Notes under the pieces: generated by a model
What the model was told of the DNA's origin: nothing
The model's input: the letters and a program-made list of their open reading frames with translations, nothing else
Database searches by the model: none
Shown: positions 52,433-62,822 of the stretch, piece after piece
How positions within the stretch are numbered: position 1 is the stretch's first letter
How the letters are laid out: the number at the start of each line of letters is the position of its first letter
Translations under genes and position numbers: made by a program
Origin: Mesaphorura yosii
Taxonomy: Eukaryota > Arthropoda > Collembola > Poduromorpha > Tullbergiidae
Reading direction: 5' to 3'
Length of the DNA: 64,000 nucleotides
NCBI GenBank assembly: GCA_009869945.1
Contig: WIXG01000268.1
Span: 47,236 to 111,235 of the forward strand

Positions 52433-54273
52433 CGCTCCCAGCGCTTTGTCCATAAAAATCAGCAATCTCTAATCTGTAACAATGGGCATGCGAAAAGGGT
52501 TCATCATTACTTGTTATGATTACGCGCATCAGTGCTCGGCCGCGTAGGAAAACAAGCCAAAGTCAAGCATGCGCGTGCGCGTGCATTCCAATGAAGATCA
52601 TAAAAAAGATGCGACCAGCAGTACTCTAAGAAAAGAAACAAGAGTAATCTGTAATCTCACCCTGACTGCTTCACTACGCTGCTTTATTTTGGTCCAATGG
52701 GTAATTTATGGCTTGGCCTGGCCTGCATACTGCTTTATACGGCAGGCCGCATGTCCAACGTGTACTTGGGCTGGTTAGTTTGGCCCGTGTTGGCCGTGTT
52801 ACGAAGTGAGCAACATTCTGTACTACGTGGTTGGGTGATTAATGGGTTGTATGACTCCGGCCATCGTCCACGTTCATGCCACGATTGAATAAGTGCATAT
52901 TTGGCACAGTGACGCGATGGCGATGATGAGTTCAAGTAACCTTCTAACGACAAGAGAAGACACACAAACATGATATCAGAATCGCGAATCGCGATGCGCA
53001 TGGGATTTAATTTCAGAGGGCTTTTCCTTAATAACTCATGTGCCATGTGCCAAATTGAGTTTTATTGTTCGCGTTTCACGTCTCGCGTGCATTTTGGTAT
53101 TTTGGAGACGAACATCTTCCTCCACTCTTGGCAAACACGCAAAATATGCATGGGGATTGACCGAGATTATGGAACTCATGTGAGATTTGATGCAAATGCA
53201 AATTAGAAATTACAGCGTCATGTCAGCTGTCTTATTATGTACGGAACGAAGATGAAGATCAAATAGGAAACAGACTTGATTATTGTGATCAGGCTGACTG
53301 CAAGTCTATCTTTTATCTTGCCCACGTCGTCCCAAAGTCAACAGGCTTTGGCGTTTTGGCTGACTTTTTGATGCGATGCTATTTGATTGTTATATGAGCT
53401 GTAATTAATTACGTGCACGGCCAGCCACGTTCATCACCGTCGCTGATCGCTTATCGCCCTTTTCATCGACTTCAATGGTAATGGGCAAATAATGATGCAC
53501 TTAACGCGATTATGAAGCAATTATGAGCCACGTCCGCCCTGCAATTAATTCTGGGTCGGCAATTTGCACTTGGACGAGGAATTTAGCCATCAGGCGGTCG
53601 GTACTCAGTGCTTGATGACAAAGGACAAGGCTAATTAGAATTCATCTCGTGTCATTTTTCGTATATAAATACTTTGGTAGGCAAAAGAGTCGTTTCGAGG
53701 CTGCCAAATGACAAATGTAAAAATTACTGGAATTGCATAGCGCGAATTACGTCAGTTTGTGTGTTTTATATTTTTGAGCTCTTTCATGCACTGATGTTGA
53801 CATTTACACAGTTGTGAGTATTTTTGGACTCGTATTCCTCATTCGTGCGCCCGGTTTGATGTTGTCGAATGCGGTTAGAAGAGAACTTGCACTGGGTTTC
53901 CATTCATCGGCAAATAATGTGTGAGCATGGCACCTGATCGCTTTCATTGGACGTGACTGACTGATTGATTAAGAGTTGTCAGTGCTCAGAGCTCAAGTAG
54001 AATGTCGAATTATGGGTCGAGTTGGCGAATGCTACTTTTTCTAGGGCACAGCTCACCTGAAACGGAAACTTAGTACATGATTACGCAACCGCAAATGACA
54101 CTTGACTCGAATCAGCTGCATTTACCCATGCAGTCGTGTGAAGTAAAAGTACACACAGTCGTTACACAGTAAAAGTAAAAAATGATGGCCGCTACCGTCG
54201 TCAATTCCCGAGTTACGCTGCTGTGGAGTAAAAGAGACAAATATAATATATTGCGCCTTTATACATTCGCATA
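52433..54273. other. Divergent promoter region between cuticle and sulfotransferase genes
   Basis: About 1.8 kb between two divergently transcribed genes. I see no exon, RNA gene or notable repeat apart from a GCGCGTGCGCGTG run near 52,572. Confidence 0.5.
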
Positions 54274-55926
54274 ATGAAAGGTCGAGCCCCGAAAAATATC
54301 GTTTACTTTATTCATGCGGTGCTGCTGACAATCTTCTTTCTGGGTGCTTTGGTCATCTTGCTCAACTCTGGCTCAATGATTCAGCAAGTCATACTTCAGC
54401 ATTTCTTGGCGCCACCACCGCTCTTACTGTCAGTAAACGAAGCCAGCTCACAGAGCAATGCAAGTGCAGCTTCAGAGACTACTGCGGAGGTGAATTTATT
54501 TTTAATTACACGAGTTTCCTAAATTTAAAAATCTCTAATTGAGTTATGGCGCCTTCCAAAGGTGAAGCTGAGACAAGTGTACGCCAAATTGTCACCCAGA
54601 GTCCAAGAGTCGATTATTGCGCAACTGCGGAGGGACCTGCGCCGAGAATTTAAAGGGTGCACATTTTCGGGTAAAGGCGAGTAAGTACTTTGCAATGTAG
54701 CGAAGGCTGTTCTTCACGAATACGTAAATCTTGCAGAGCGTTGGATCATCTGATTCTTGAACGAGGTGGGCAACCGATCCGGAGCCTGATCCTCACCGCT
54801 TGGGAATCCGATGCAGATTTCGTCGGGAGTCCCATCCAAGCTGTTCGCGGCATGTTCTACTACAGCCCACCGTTCGGTTATCTCGGGACGAAGCAAGTGC
54901 GTGAATTTTCTTTATATTTTATAAACTTCATTTACCGAGTAATTGGAGACGGATTTCTTCTATTTGCAGGTGAGAGGTGAAAGTTTAGCACGTATGCATC
55001 TGCAGGTGCTGGAAGACTTGCTCCACTGCAATTACTCAGCGACGGCCAGCAAGTACATTGATTTTGAGAACTCGGACTTCGTACTTGGTCAGAACAGGCA
55101 TGTCGACCAATACTGTAAGGATGTCGGAATGAAGAATGAAAACAGAATTTGCTCGAACGCCAGCTTCCTTAGCAAAGTGTGCCAGCTTTTCCCATTTCAA
55201 GCCATTCAAGTCACTCGTATGAGACTCAAGCTGATCAAGCCGCTGCTGAATGATCCGGCGTACGTTGTCCATTTTGCCAATAATTTGCACCGTACATGGC
55301 TCGAAGTAACAAAATTTTGGGGCTCATTCCAGGATGAACGTGCGAGTAATCTATTTGGTTCGAGATCCTCGTGGCACAATGCAATTTCGCTTGCAGGTTC
55401 TCAAATGCAAAGATCCACAATGTGTCTCACCTTCTTTGCTGTGTTCTGATCTCAAAGATGATTACGCAACGGCTGAGCGCTTTCGCAACGAGTATCCGGA
55501 TCGGTTCATGTAAACTAGAATCATGAATCACGAGTCATGACGTCAAACTGCAAGTGACTAATCTCGGTTTCATTCTTAATCAGGACTATCCGCCTCGAGG
55601 ATATCGCACTGGACCCTGCAACAGCCGTGAAACGAATGTTCAAATTCCTGCAACTTCCTCACGACCCTGAAATCGCAAACTCGACTGGCCTCGTAAAGCG
55701 TCCTGATTCTGGAGGAGCTGCAGGGCTTGCAGACACTCAAAGCCTCTTGACACACATGGCGTTTGGCTGGGCGAAGAATCTAACGAAGGAACAAATTAGT
55801 GACACTCAAAAGTATTGCAGGAATGCGATGGTACAGTGGGGCTATGCCCTGATGAAACCTGAGTACTTCAATCCTTTGAACGCTCCACCTTGGACGGAAA
55901 TGAGAATTGCACGCCGAATAATGTGA
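54274..55926 (+). CDS. Carbohydrate sulfotransferase-like Golgi protein, six exons
   Basis: Exons 54,274-54,489, 54,562-54,680, 54,737-54,896, 54,970-55,259, 55,333-55,509 and 55,584-55,926; introns 56-74 nt, all GT-AG, phases consistent, 434 aa. It starts with a type II signal anchor (IVYFIHAVLLTIFFLGALVIL, about residues 10-30) followed by a Ser/Thr stem, as in Golgi sulfotransferases that move sulfate from PAPS to glycans. The 3'-phosphosulfate region reads VRVIYLVRDPRGTMQFR (265-281) and appears only once the intron at 55,260-55,332 is removed. RNEYPDRF and IRLEDIALDP follow, matching the family's C-terminal half. Unusual: the P-loop position reads WESDADF (134-140) where the family has WRSGSSF, and the serine expected after RDPRG is Phe280. 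It may be catalytically inactive. Fold membership is firm; substrate unknown. Confidence 0.87.
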
Positions 55927-57039
55927 ATTCCAATTAATTGAACAATTGCGATCACGAGCAAACTCACAATTTTATTAATCGTAGTTTTATTTTCGTATCG
56001 ACATCATGTTTTAGAAAGTGTTTAAAAATAGTGGATTTAAGTAAACTCTTATTTTACCTTAAAAGAAGTCACGTTATCAGCACCAGCATTGCTTTCCCTT
56101 GCGCATGCCCTTCAATGCCGACTCAACTTATAAATTCACAATTTTGTATGTCCATTTTTAATGAAATGTACGAAATACAGGGACTCTATCCGCTTCTAAA
56201 TCAGGGTTTATATCATTCGGGCTTGCTAATAATTTGCTCACTCGCTTCTTATAGAAAGGCCAATTCTTGGATTCTAATAATTATTTCGAGAGGGTTCGAG
56301 TGATACAACTCAACGTTGCCTAGATTTGTTCTTAATTTTAATTCTGTGTCCATAGAGTAACATGGACCAAGCTGCCGTCGTGCAGAACTCCACCGATCCC
56401 GCTTCCTTCATTGATTCTACGTCCATAGTTTGCGTTATCACCGTTACTGTCCCGTATACATAAGCGCACACCTGTAAAGGAAATCACTCACCGCGTTTGA
56501 ATTGTAGGGCAAAATGGAAACCGTTACTCGTTAATTATAATTTAAGGGATCATAAGGGTACCATTCCGGTACCTAAGTTAATAATACTAGTTTAGTTAGA
56601 TGACTTGTAAACTCTCTCTGGCGAATTCGTATTACGTACGAATGTATGCCGAAGGCGCAATTCCAACGCCAAAAATTATAGTCTTCATTTTGCTTCTCAG
56701 TCAACCTAGAGATCCCTGACTCCGATGGATGAAGTGTAATTTAAGCTGATTTATGACCTTATGCTAAAATTGTAAAAATTCCACGTTCGTATTTTTATGT
56801 CTCAATTTTCTGTTAAATGTCACGTAGGAGTTTGGTTGCTTTTAGGATGAGAAGCTGAGCCAAGATCGGTTCCCAGACGAAGATCTTGGGTTCATCATAA
56901 AAGTGAACTTGGCCTTTAATTTAAAGCTGGGATTCTAATGCTCTTTTGTTTTCAGCTTGAAGTGTCAATAAATAGAGACCAACTCCATCGAGTTGTAGGT
57001 CTTTTCCAAATTAATCACAACTTGTTACAGTCACCGATT
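55927..57039. other. Intergenic stretch between sulfotransferase and copia fragment
   Basis: About 1.1 kb holding the sulfotransferase 3' UTR. I looked for an LTR or upstream pol remnants of the retroelement next door and found none. Confidence 0.4.
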
Positions 57040-57490
57040 CTAATTCCTTTATTTCATGGGCAAGCGAACGATTATCTCACGCTCATCTACGTAGGATGAG
57101 TAGATTGCTTTGGGCTCCGCAGCACGGGAAAGTGTTTGGTTGAGGCGATTTCTGCAAGAGCTCGAAGTTGAACAGAAGTTTCCAACAAATATTTGGGTCG
57201 ACAATCAAAGTGCAATTAAGTTGGCTCATAAACCTGAATTGCATAAACGTACCAAACACATTGAAGTGCGATACCATTTCACACGTGAACTCGTAGGGAA
57301 GTAGGAAATCTCAGTCGACTACGTTGCTACAACAGAGCAGCGGGCTGACCTGCTGACTAAGCTACTGCACAAGACTAAACATTCGGAGATGGTCAAGAAA
57401 CTTAGACTCAACAGCAATAAGAAAAGTGAATCATTGTCGCTTTTGCCCGCAAAGGAAGGACAAAAGAAGAATGGATCAAGCTTAAAATGT
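57040..57490 (+). mobile_element. Decayed Ty1/copia retrotransposon fragment (RNase H end of pol)
   Basis: A plus-strand frame reads as the C-terminal RNase H domain of copia-type pol. It contains GSAARESVWLRRFLQELEV, then WVDNQSAIKLAHKPELHKRT, KHIEVRYHFTREL and, after a stop, TTEQRADLLTKLLHK. Three in-frame TAG codons interrupt it, at 57,092, 57,101 and 57,302, and the frame shifts at the left end near 57,056. The frame otherwise stays open into a purine-rich stretch near 57,450-57,475 that could be the old polypurine tract. No integrase, reverse transcriptase, gag or LTR is visible, so this is a dead fragment. It lies 3' of AKAP17A in the opposite orientation. Confidence 0.85.
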
Positions 57491-57625
57491 AGAACCTTCT
57501 CTTTGACAGAATATGTGTTCAATCTCTCCTTTCCATTCATGGTTGGTTCCTTTATAGTTAACGACTTGGACTTTTGCATCATTTGAGAAGGGCATGGCAA
57601 GGCAAAGCAATGACCGGTGAAATCG

Positions 57626-59859
57626 TTACTCACTGTTGTCGTTATGCGTAGTCGAATTAGGCCTCTCTTCCTGTGTTCTGCCGTCCGTCTCTGTGTTTCT
57701 TAAAGAGATACTTCTAAAATACTTTTCATAAGCCTTATTCATTTCATCTACATACGATTCGGAGTGGCCGCGGTCATAATATTCTCGATCTCGGTACTCA
57801 CGGTATGGGTGTCTCGGTGGCTCGTGTTCGTATGTGCACTTCCCGTATGATGTTGAAGGGTGAGGATGGTCGTCGCGCCCTCGGTCACGGTAGTACGGCC
57901 TAGGCGGATGTCGGTCTTGATCATACGGTCGCCCGTAAGGAAGTGGAGGTGGAAAACGTGGATTGTACTGGAAAGACATGTAGTGAGCCTGTTGAGCCAT
58001 GTGACGAGGAAGCGGACCAGGCGGACCATCGTGGTTTCGCGGAACTCTGTTGCGCTGATCCATGTAGTATTTTTGTGAATTGCGCCTGTAGAAGTCGATG
58101 TCTTCCTCTTTCTCCAGCTTCAGCTGTGTTTTGTTACTGGCCCCTGTGACTGACGCTGAACGTGAACGACTACGGCTGCGACTTCGACTCCGCTGTTCTT
58201 CCCTCTCGACGACTTCTTTGCTGGATGAACGCTTGCTCGTGCTTTTGTTCTTTTTCCGATGGTGCAGCTTTACTTTCTTGTGTCGTTTTCTTCCTCCATC
58301 TTCCGATTCACTATTCTTGTTAACACCTTTACCTTCTTCTTCCGCTGCCTTCGATTTGGATGCCTTTTCTTCATATTTAAGCTGTAAAAAAGAACGTTTA
58401 ATAGAATTCAACTTACGCAGATATCAACGATTATTTACTAACAGAATGTCTCGATTTACTTTAACGCGTTCCAGCAAATAGTCCATGAGTCTGATGGCTT
58501 CCAACTTTCGTCGGGCAATCAAGTACCTTCGCTCCTCCAAGGCAATTTTGTGTTCAATGGTTCGATCCTTCTCCGCTTCGGCTTCTTCCTCGGCCTCAAC
58601 GCTAAGCAATAAAGAACGGGACCGAACGTCAACGTTGAAATCAAGAAGCCAATAAAGGAGTTGTTTAGTTGTCGAAGATTAAAGTTAATCCCTTACTCTT
58701 TCATTAATTTGTGAGTCTTAAGTTCAAGATCTCTCTCCTTTTGAATCAGTCTTTCTCGTTCAACTTGTCTTCTACGAATAGATTCCTCAGTCAAATGTTT
58801 TGATTTGTCAAAATTCACCTGCCAAAAACAAAAGGGAACACTTCAGACACACTATCAACAATTAACAATACTTGTTAATAATTTCATTTTGACTCACTTT
58901 CACATTTGCTACCCACATTTTCTCTCCTTCTTGGTGCATGAAAAACATTCCTCGAAGAGCATCCATAGCTTTCACGAAGCTCATGTAATCTTTGTACTGG
59001 ACATACGCTTCAAACACCGGATCCTGGTTGAAAGTAAATGTTTTGATGCCAGAAAACGCTGAGCTCATTTGGCTGCGATATGGATCCAGGACAGGAATGT
59101 CGATGTAGCGAACTTCACCAAACGCTTCCCAAACGCGACGGAAGAGTTTCTCTGAAGGCTGTGGGTTCTTGGCCGTCTTTCCCTTTGCATCAGCAAACCA
59201 TTTGCAGGGTAAATTTTGGAAGTGGATCGTGTCTGGTCGCTCTCCAGGCTTCATTTCGTTCATTGTCTTGGTATCACGAAAAAACGAATCCCAGTCATAT
59301 TTGGAAGGAAATGGCACCTTTGCCTCTGCAACGAGAATCTTCAGAGATTCCTTAAATACGGTGACTTTTAACTTCTTCCCTGTGAAGAAAAATTAGATCC
59401 AATTATAGAGGTTAAAGCTCCAGATAAATTAAGTTAAATTTACTTCAGAATCTGAATGATTACAAAACCTACCTTCTAATCTGGCCATAATCGTTTTCAA
59501 CGCGTCTCTGCTTTCTAGATCTCCTTCGAATCGTATAAATTCCAGTGTGTTCTTCACAATCTTAATTGCGATAAACTGCTGCGGCTCAACCAATGCCTTT
59601 AACTTTTCCATCAGCTCCCAACTTGATACGTTTTTACCTAAAGAATCAATTGGCCAGTTAACCAGGTACGAACTCAGTATGTCTAATTTGGCAATGAGGA
59701 AGGAATTAGCAACTTACCACCGGCAGGTAGAACAGCTTGTTTTAACTGAGGAAAATGAATGGTGATGTTAATTCTGGCAATTGGTTTCAGGAATAGGCCG
59801 AGTGCAGCGTAAAGTGTGACTGCATCAGTCCGATCTTTACACTCGTGAATCTCCGACAT
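57626..59859 (-). CDS. Akap17a: A-kinase anchor protein 17A (splicing-associated PKA anchor), six exons
   Basis: Exons 59,718-59,859, 59,473-59,637, 58,898-59,379, 58,697-58,818, 58,439-58,601 and 57,626-58,381; introns 57-95 nt; 609 aa. The N-terminal half follows the family closely: LGLFLKPIARINI, WELMEKLKALVEPQQF, FIRFEGDLESRDALK, then VPFPSKYDWDSFFRDTKTMN. An RRM-like domain lies at about residues 152-260 (GERPDTIHF, FGEVRYIDIPVLDPYR, FEAYVQYKDYMSFVKAMDALRGM). A long charged coiled-coil follows (about 270-375), then a C-terminal tail with basic blocks, an SR-dipeptide run (about 422-434) and a Pro/Tyr/Arg-rich end. In vertebrates the protein sits in nuclear speckles, recruits protein kinase A and influences splice-site choice. 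I cannot point to a PKA-binding helix with certainty. A double CRE palindrome lies about 200 nt upstream of the ATG. Confidence 0.93.
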
Positions 59860-60409
59860 AATTAACTATTAGAATTAGCACATAATAAACTAAAGGGATA
59901 AATATTAAACCTAATTCAATCTAATTGAGTAAGTTATTTCTACCATCAACATTAAAGCTTGTTTAGCATTGTGTGTCTTTTTGACTACTAAAGAGTGGCT
60001 CGGCTGAACTGAACGCTGAATGCAGAGACTCTTAAGGGACGCTGTCTTCCACTCTGACGTCGCGACGTCAAGCTTAAAATAGCCCTTTCTTAAGAATTGA
60101 GCTTTGCTATCCCGTCGAAGAGAAAGGACAACGAAATGAGGTTACGAAACGAATGCTGAGTTCGAAATTCAGGGACTTGCCACAAGAAATCTTCCTCCGG
60201 CTTCTTCTCAGTGAACAAAGAGTGAAGGCACTGCTTAATGGATAATGAAGGAGGTGATAGTTCTATTTCACACCTTTATTCATCCACTCTAATTAAATAT
60301 AGTGTTCAGCGAAAGTGTTTCAGGCGAACAGTTTTTCTTGTAGATGAACTTAATTAGTAAATAACAGGCTTCGCGACAGTCTTTAATGGAATTAATGACG
60401 GTAATCAAT
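59860..60409. other. Spacer between AKAP17A and fuseless
   Basis: 550 nt holding the AKAP17A promoter, with the CRE palindrome at 60,055, and the fuseless 3' UTR. An ATTAAA-type poly(A) signal for fuseless is possible at 60,382-60,387 on the minus strand. Confidence 0.5.
60055..60070. promoter_or_regulatory. 16-bp perfect palindrome of two overlapping CRE-like sites
   Basis: TGACGTCGCGACGTCA equals its own reverse complement and holds TGACGTCG and its mirror CGACGTCA, both CRE-like. It lies 196 nt upstream of the AKAP17A start codon, on the side away from the gene, where a promoter is expected. bZIP (CREB/ATF) binding is inferred from the motif. Confidence 0.6.
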
Positions 60410-62320
60410 TTAAATCTTGGTTTCTGGCCCGGGTATCTTCTTCATATCCTCATTTTGGCAATCTTCGTTAGACTCAGAGTCGGAATAATCTTTCCGCTTC
60501 TCGTAATCCTCGTCGTCGACATCGACAACATGGATTTTTGGTGAGTTAGACAAATTCGCAATGAAGGTGCTGGCCCTTCGCAAATTGTGAACTCCAGCTT
60601 CACTCATTCTGCGTAATCTCTCTTTTGGTAGCATTCCCTGTAAATATTGCACAAATATTTATTTCGCCTTTTCCCAGCAATGCCCCATGCCCGGTGTCTT
60701 GGCGTTGAAGGTTGCTGTTACCTGAGACGTGCAAAAGTATCTGAACAACCATGGTTCGGGAAGTGGAAATCGGTGACTCTTCTTTCGCAGAAGAGACACG
60801 TATGAAATTGACCAATCTGTGGCTGCACCGCCTTCTTCGGCATCCTCACCGTCGACAGACGCTCCACGAATGACGACGGTTGAAATGCAACCGAGCACCA
60901 GGCAGCCCAAAGTCCCAACTCCTGTAGTCAACCATTCCCCGCCAAGAGGAATGTCCTCTGGTCGAATAAAAATTACCATTAACACATTTCCCATCAAAGT
61001 AGCCGAAGACATGGTTTGAATTTCGCGAAGATGGCCCTCACCAAACTTGATGACCAGTCCAAACAGATTCCACAACCCTCGCCACGACAGAACAGTTGCA
61101 AAGTATCCAAACAGTGTGACGACATCAAACACGACAAGGCGACTGAAGCCTTTCAGATTGTTAATGTACTGATAATACAGCGGTTGAAAGACGCAGAGAA
61201 TAAGCGTCAGGCCATATCCAATCGCCTCAAAAAGCAGGAGTGGTGAGTAGGATCGAACAATTATGTGATCAATTGCTGAGAATTTTTAAGAAGACAAGCT
61301 GCAGACTTACGATTGTAATCAGGGCCGAGAGGATTGGCTGCTCAGGATACAAATACAGATCGGCAAGCGTCCAGAGTCCACGCCAGGCAGCGATTACGAG
61401 TGATTGGACGACAATCACCGACCAGACGACATCCCAGAAATAGCGCATCCTTTTCTCTGGCTGAAGTATTCAAAGATTTTGCAATTAGCAAATGGCAAGC
61501 CACAAAATACGGGTGCTTCCGGATGGAATCGACTTACGTTGGACTTGAACCGCAGTTGGCAATCATGAACGTTGTTCACGTCGTCCACTCCAATGAACAA
61601 TGGCACTGCCAAATTATTGCAAAACACTTTGCAAGCCATCCCCAGAACAATTCCACCGATCATGGTCGTCATCGCTGACTCGAACGTGAGTCCCGTGTAT
61701 TGGTCGAAGAAAACCCAGAGACCTCTCCACTGGTTTACCGATCCAAAGGAGTGCATGAGAAGAAGAATCCGTGACACAATGTAGAAGCAAGTGAAGTTCA
61801 TTTTGTCGGGATGAATCCGTTCGCGAAGCGGTTTCTGCCACATGTGAAAGCTGAACGGAATAATCAACCCGAGGACCATCGACGCCCAAGGGTCCACGTA
61901 GTACTCAGCGCTGTAGAAGTCCATAATCACCCAAATGCCACGCCAGAATCCGACGACTAGCGGGAGCACGACGCAGGTCGACGCGATGACGTCAGAGGCT
62001 CGGTGGAGGAAGACAACGGTTCCAGACACAATTGCGGATTGAATCGACACAAGGCTTGATTTTCGTCGATTTCGATTGAAATCGGGCGATGGAGGTCGTA
62101 ATTTCCCAACTTCATAGCGGTTGTGGTCGAAGTCGCTCGGCTCGCAGATTGAAACACGCGGTGTTTGGAATAAGGGAGCTGTTTCTGGCCGCGGCAGGAC
62201 CGAGACAGACGCGGACGCAGAGCGAATATTTCGATCGGGATTCAGACAAGGCGTCGATAAATCCGAATAAAGTTCACGATCAGAGAATAGGTCCAGGTCA
62301 AGAGTGACTTGGTCCCGCAT
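60410..62320 (-). CDS. fusl: Fuseless, eight-transmembrane presynaptic protein, four exons
   Basis: Exons 61,538-62,320, 61,311-61,460, 60,722-61,225 and 60,410-60,637, all phase 0; introns 77-85 nt; 554 aa. The start is the ATG at 62,320. About 90 polar residues precede the membrane part. Eight hydrophobic helices follow, interrupted by four copies of WRG(I/L)W at residues 126, 198, 287 and 359. The C-terminus is acidic (VVDVDDEDYEKRKDYSDSESNED). The protein matches insect fuseless, which in Drosophila organises presynaptic calcium channels at neuromuscular synapses. The exon 3 acceptor (TTTTTGAG|GCG) is chosen by phase and by the hydrophobic continuation ITI-AIGYG; it is the least certain junction. 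It lies between AKAP17A and secernin in the same orientation, with no evidence of shared regulation. Confidence 0.92.
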
Positions 62321-62822
62321 GATTAACACGCACCTTCTGCGAACGCCTCACGGATCTTAATTAATTCAGACAGCCGAGGCAGGACAGGCCACGGGCAGGT
62401 AACACCCAATTACTACATTGCATAATGAGTAATTAGACCATAATTCCAATGAGGCTTTTAGTGAAACTTGATACATGATCACACGTCGCAAGCAGTCTGA
62501 GTCTGAGTTCTTTAATTTGTTAATTGTTACTCGAGACCAGCCTAAAGAGAGCAGAATCATAATTAAGCAATTAGAGTGGGCTAATAAATCTGTTTACTGT
62601 CGATTGTTATTGGCATGCATCGAAACCTCGCGTCTTGACTAATTGTTTGGCTCGTGTCTCGTGCTCTCGAGACACGACTTAAATTAGCATAATGAGGTGT
62701 TAATTGCTGATTTTTTGGTGGAGTTTGGAGGTTTGGCAGACAATCTGCAAAAATTCATAATTAGCACTGACTGAAATCCTCCAAATGCTTGGCGTCACAA
62801 TTTGCTAATCGTAATTGGGTGT
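62321..62822. other. Spacer between fuseless and secernin
   Basis: About 500 AT-rich bases holding the fuseless 5' region and the secernin 3' UTR. No TATA box, repeat or RNA gene is evident. Confidence 0.5.

Noticed and set aside
55260-55449. Apparent premature end of the sulfotransferase with a broken 3'-phosphate motif
   Set aside because: Removing the GT-AG intron at 55,260-55,332 restores the LVRDPRG motif in frame, so there is no truncation here.
58098-58481. 127-codon plus-strand frame over AKAP17A
   Set aside because: It is the antisense shadow of the SR-rich and basic C-terminal exon.
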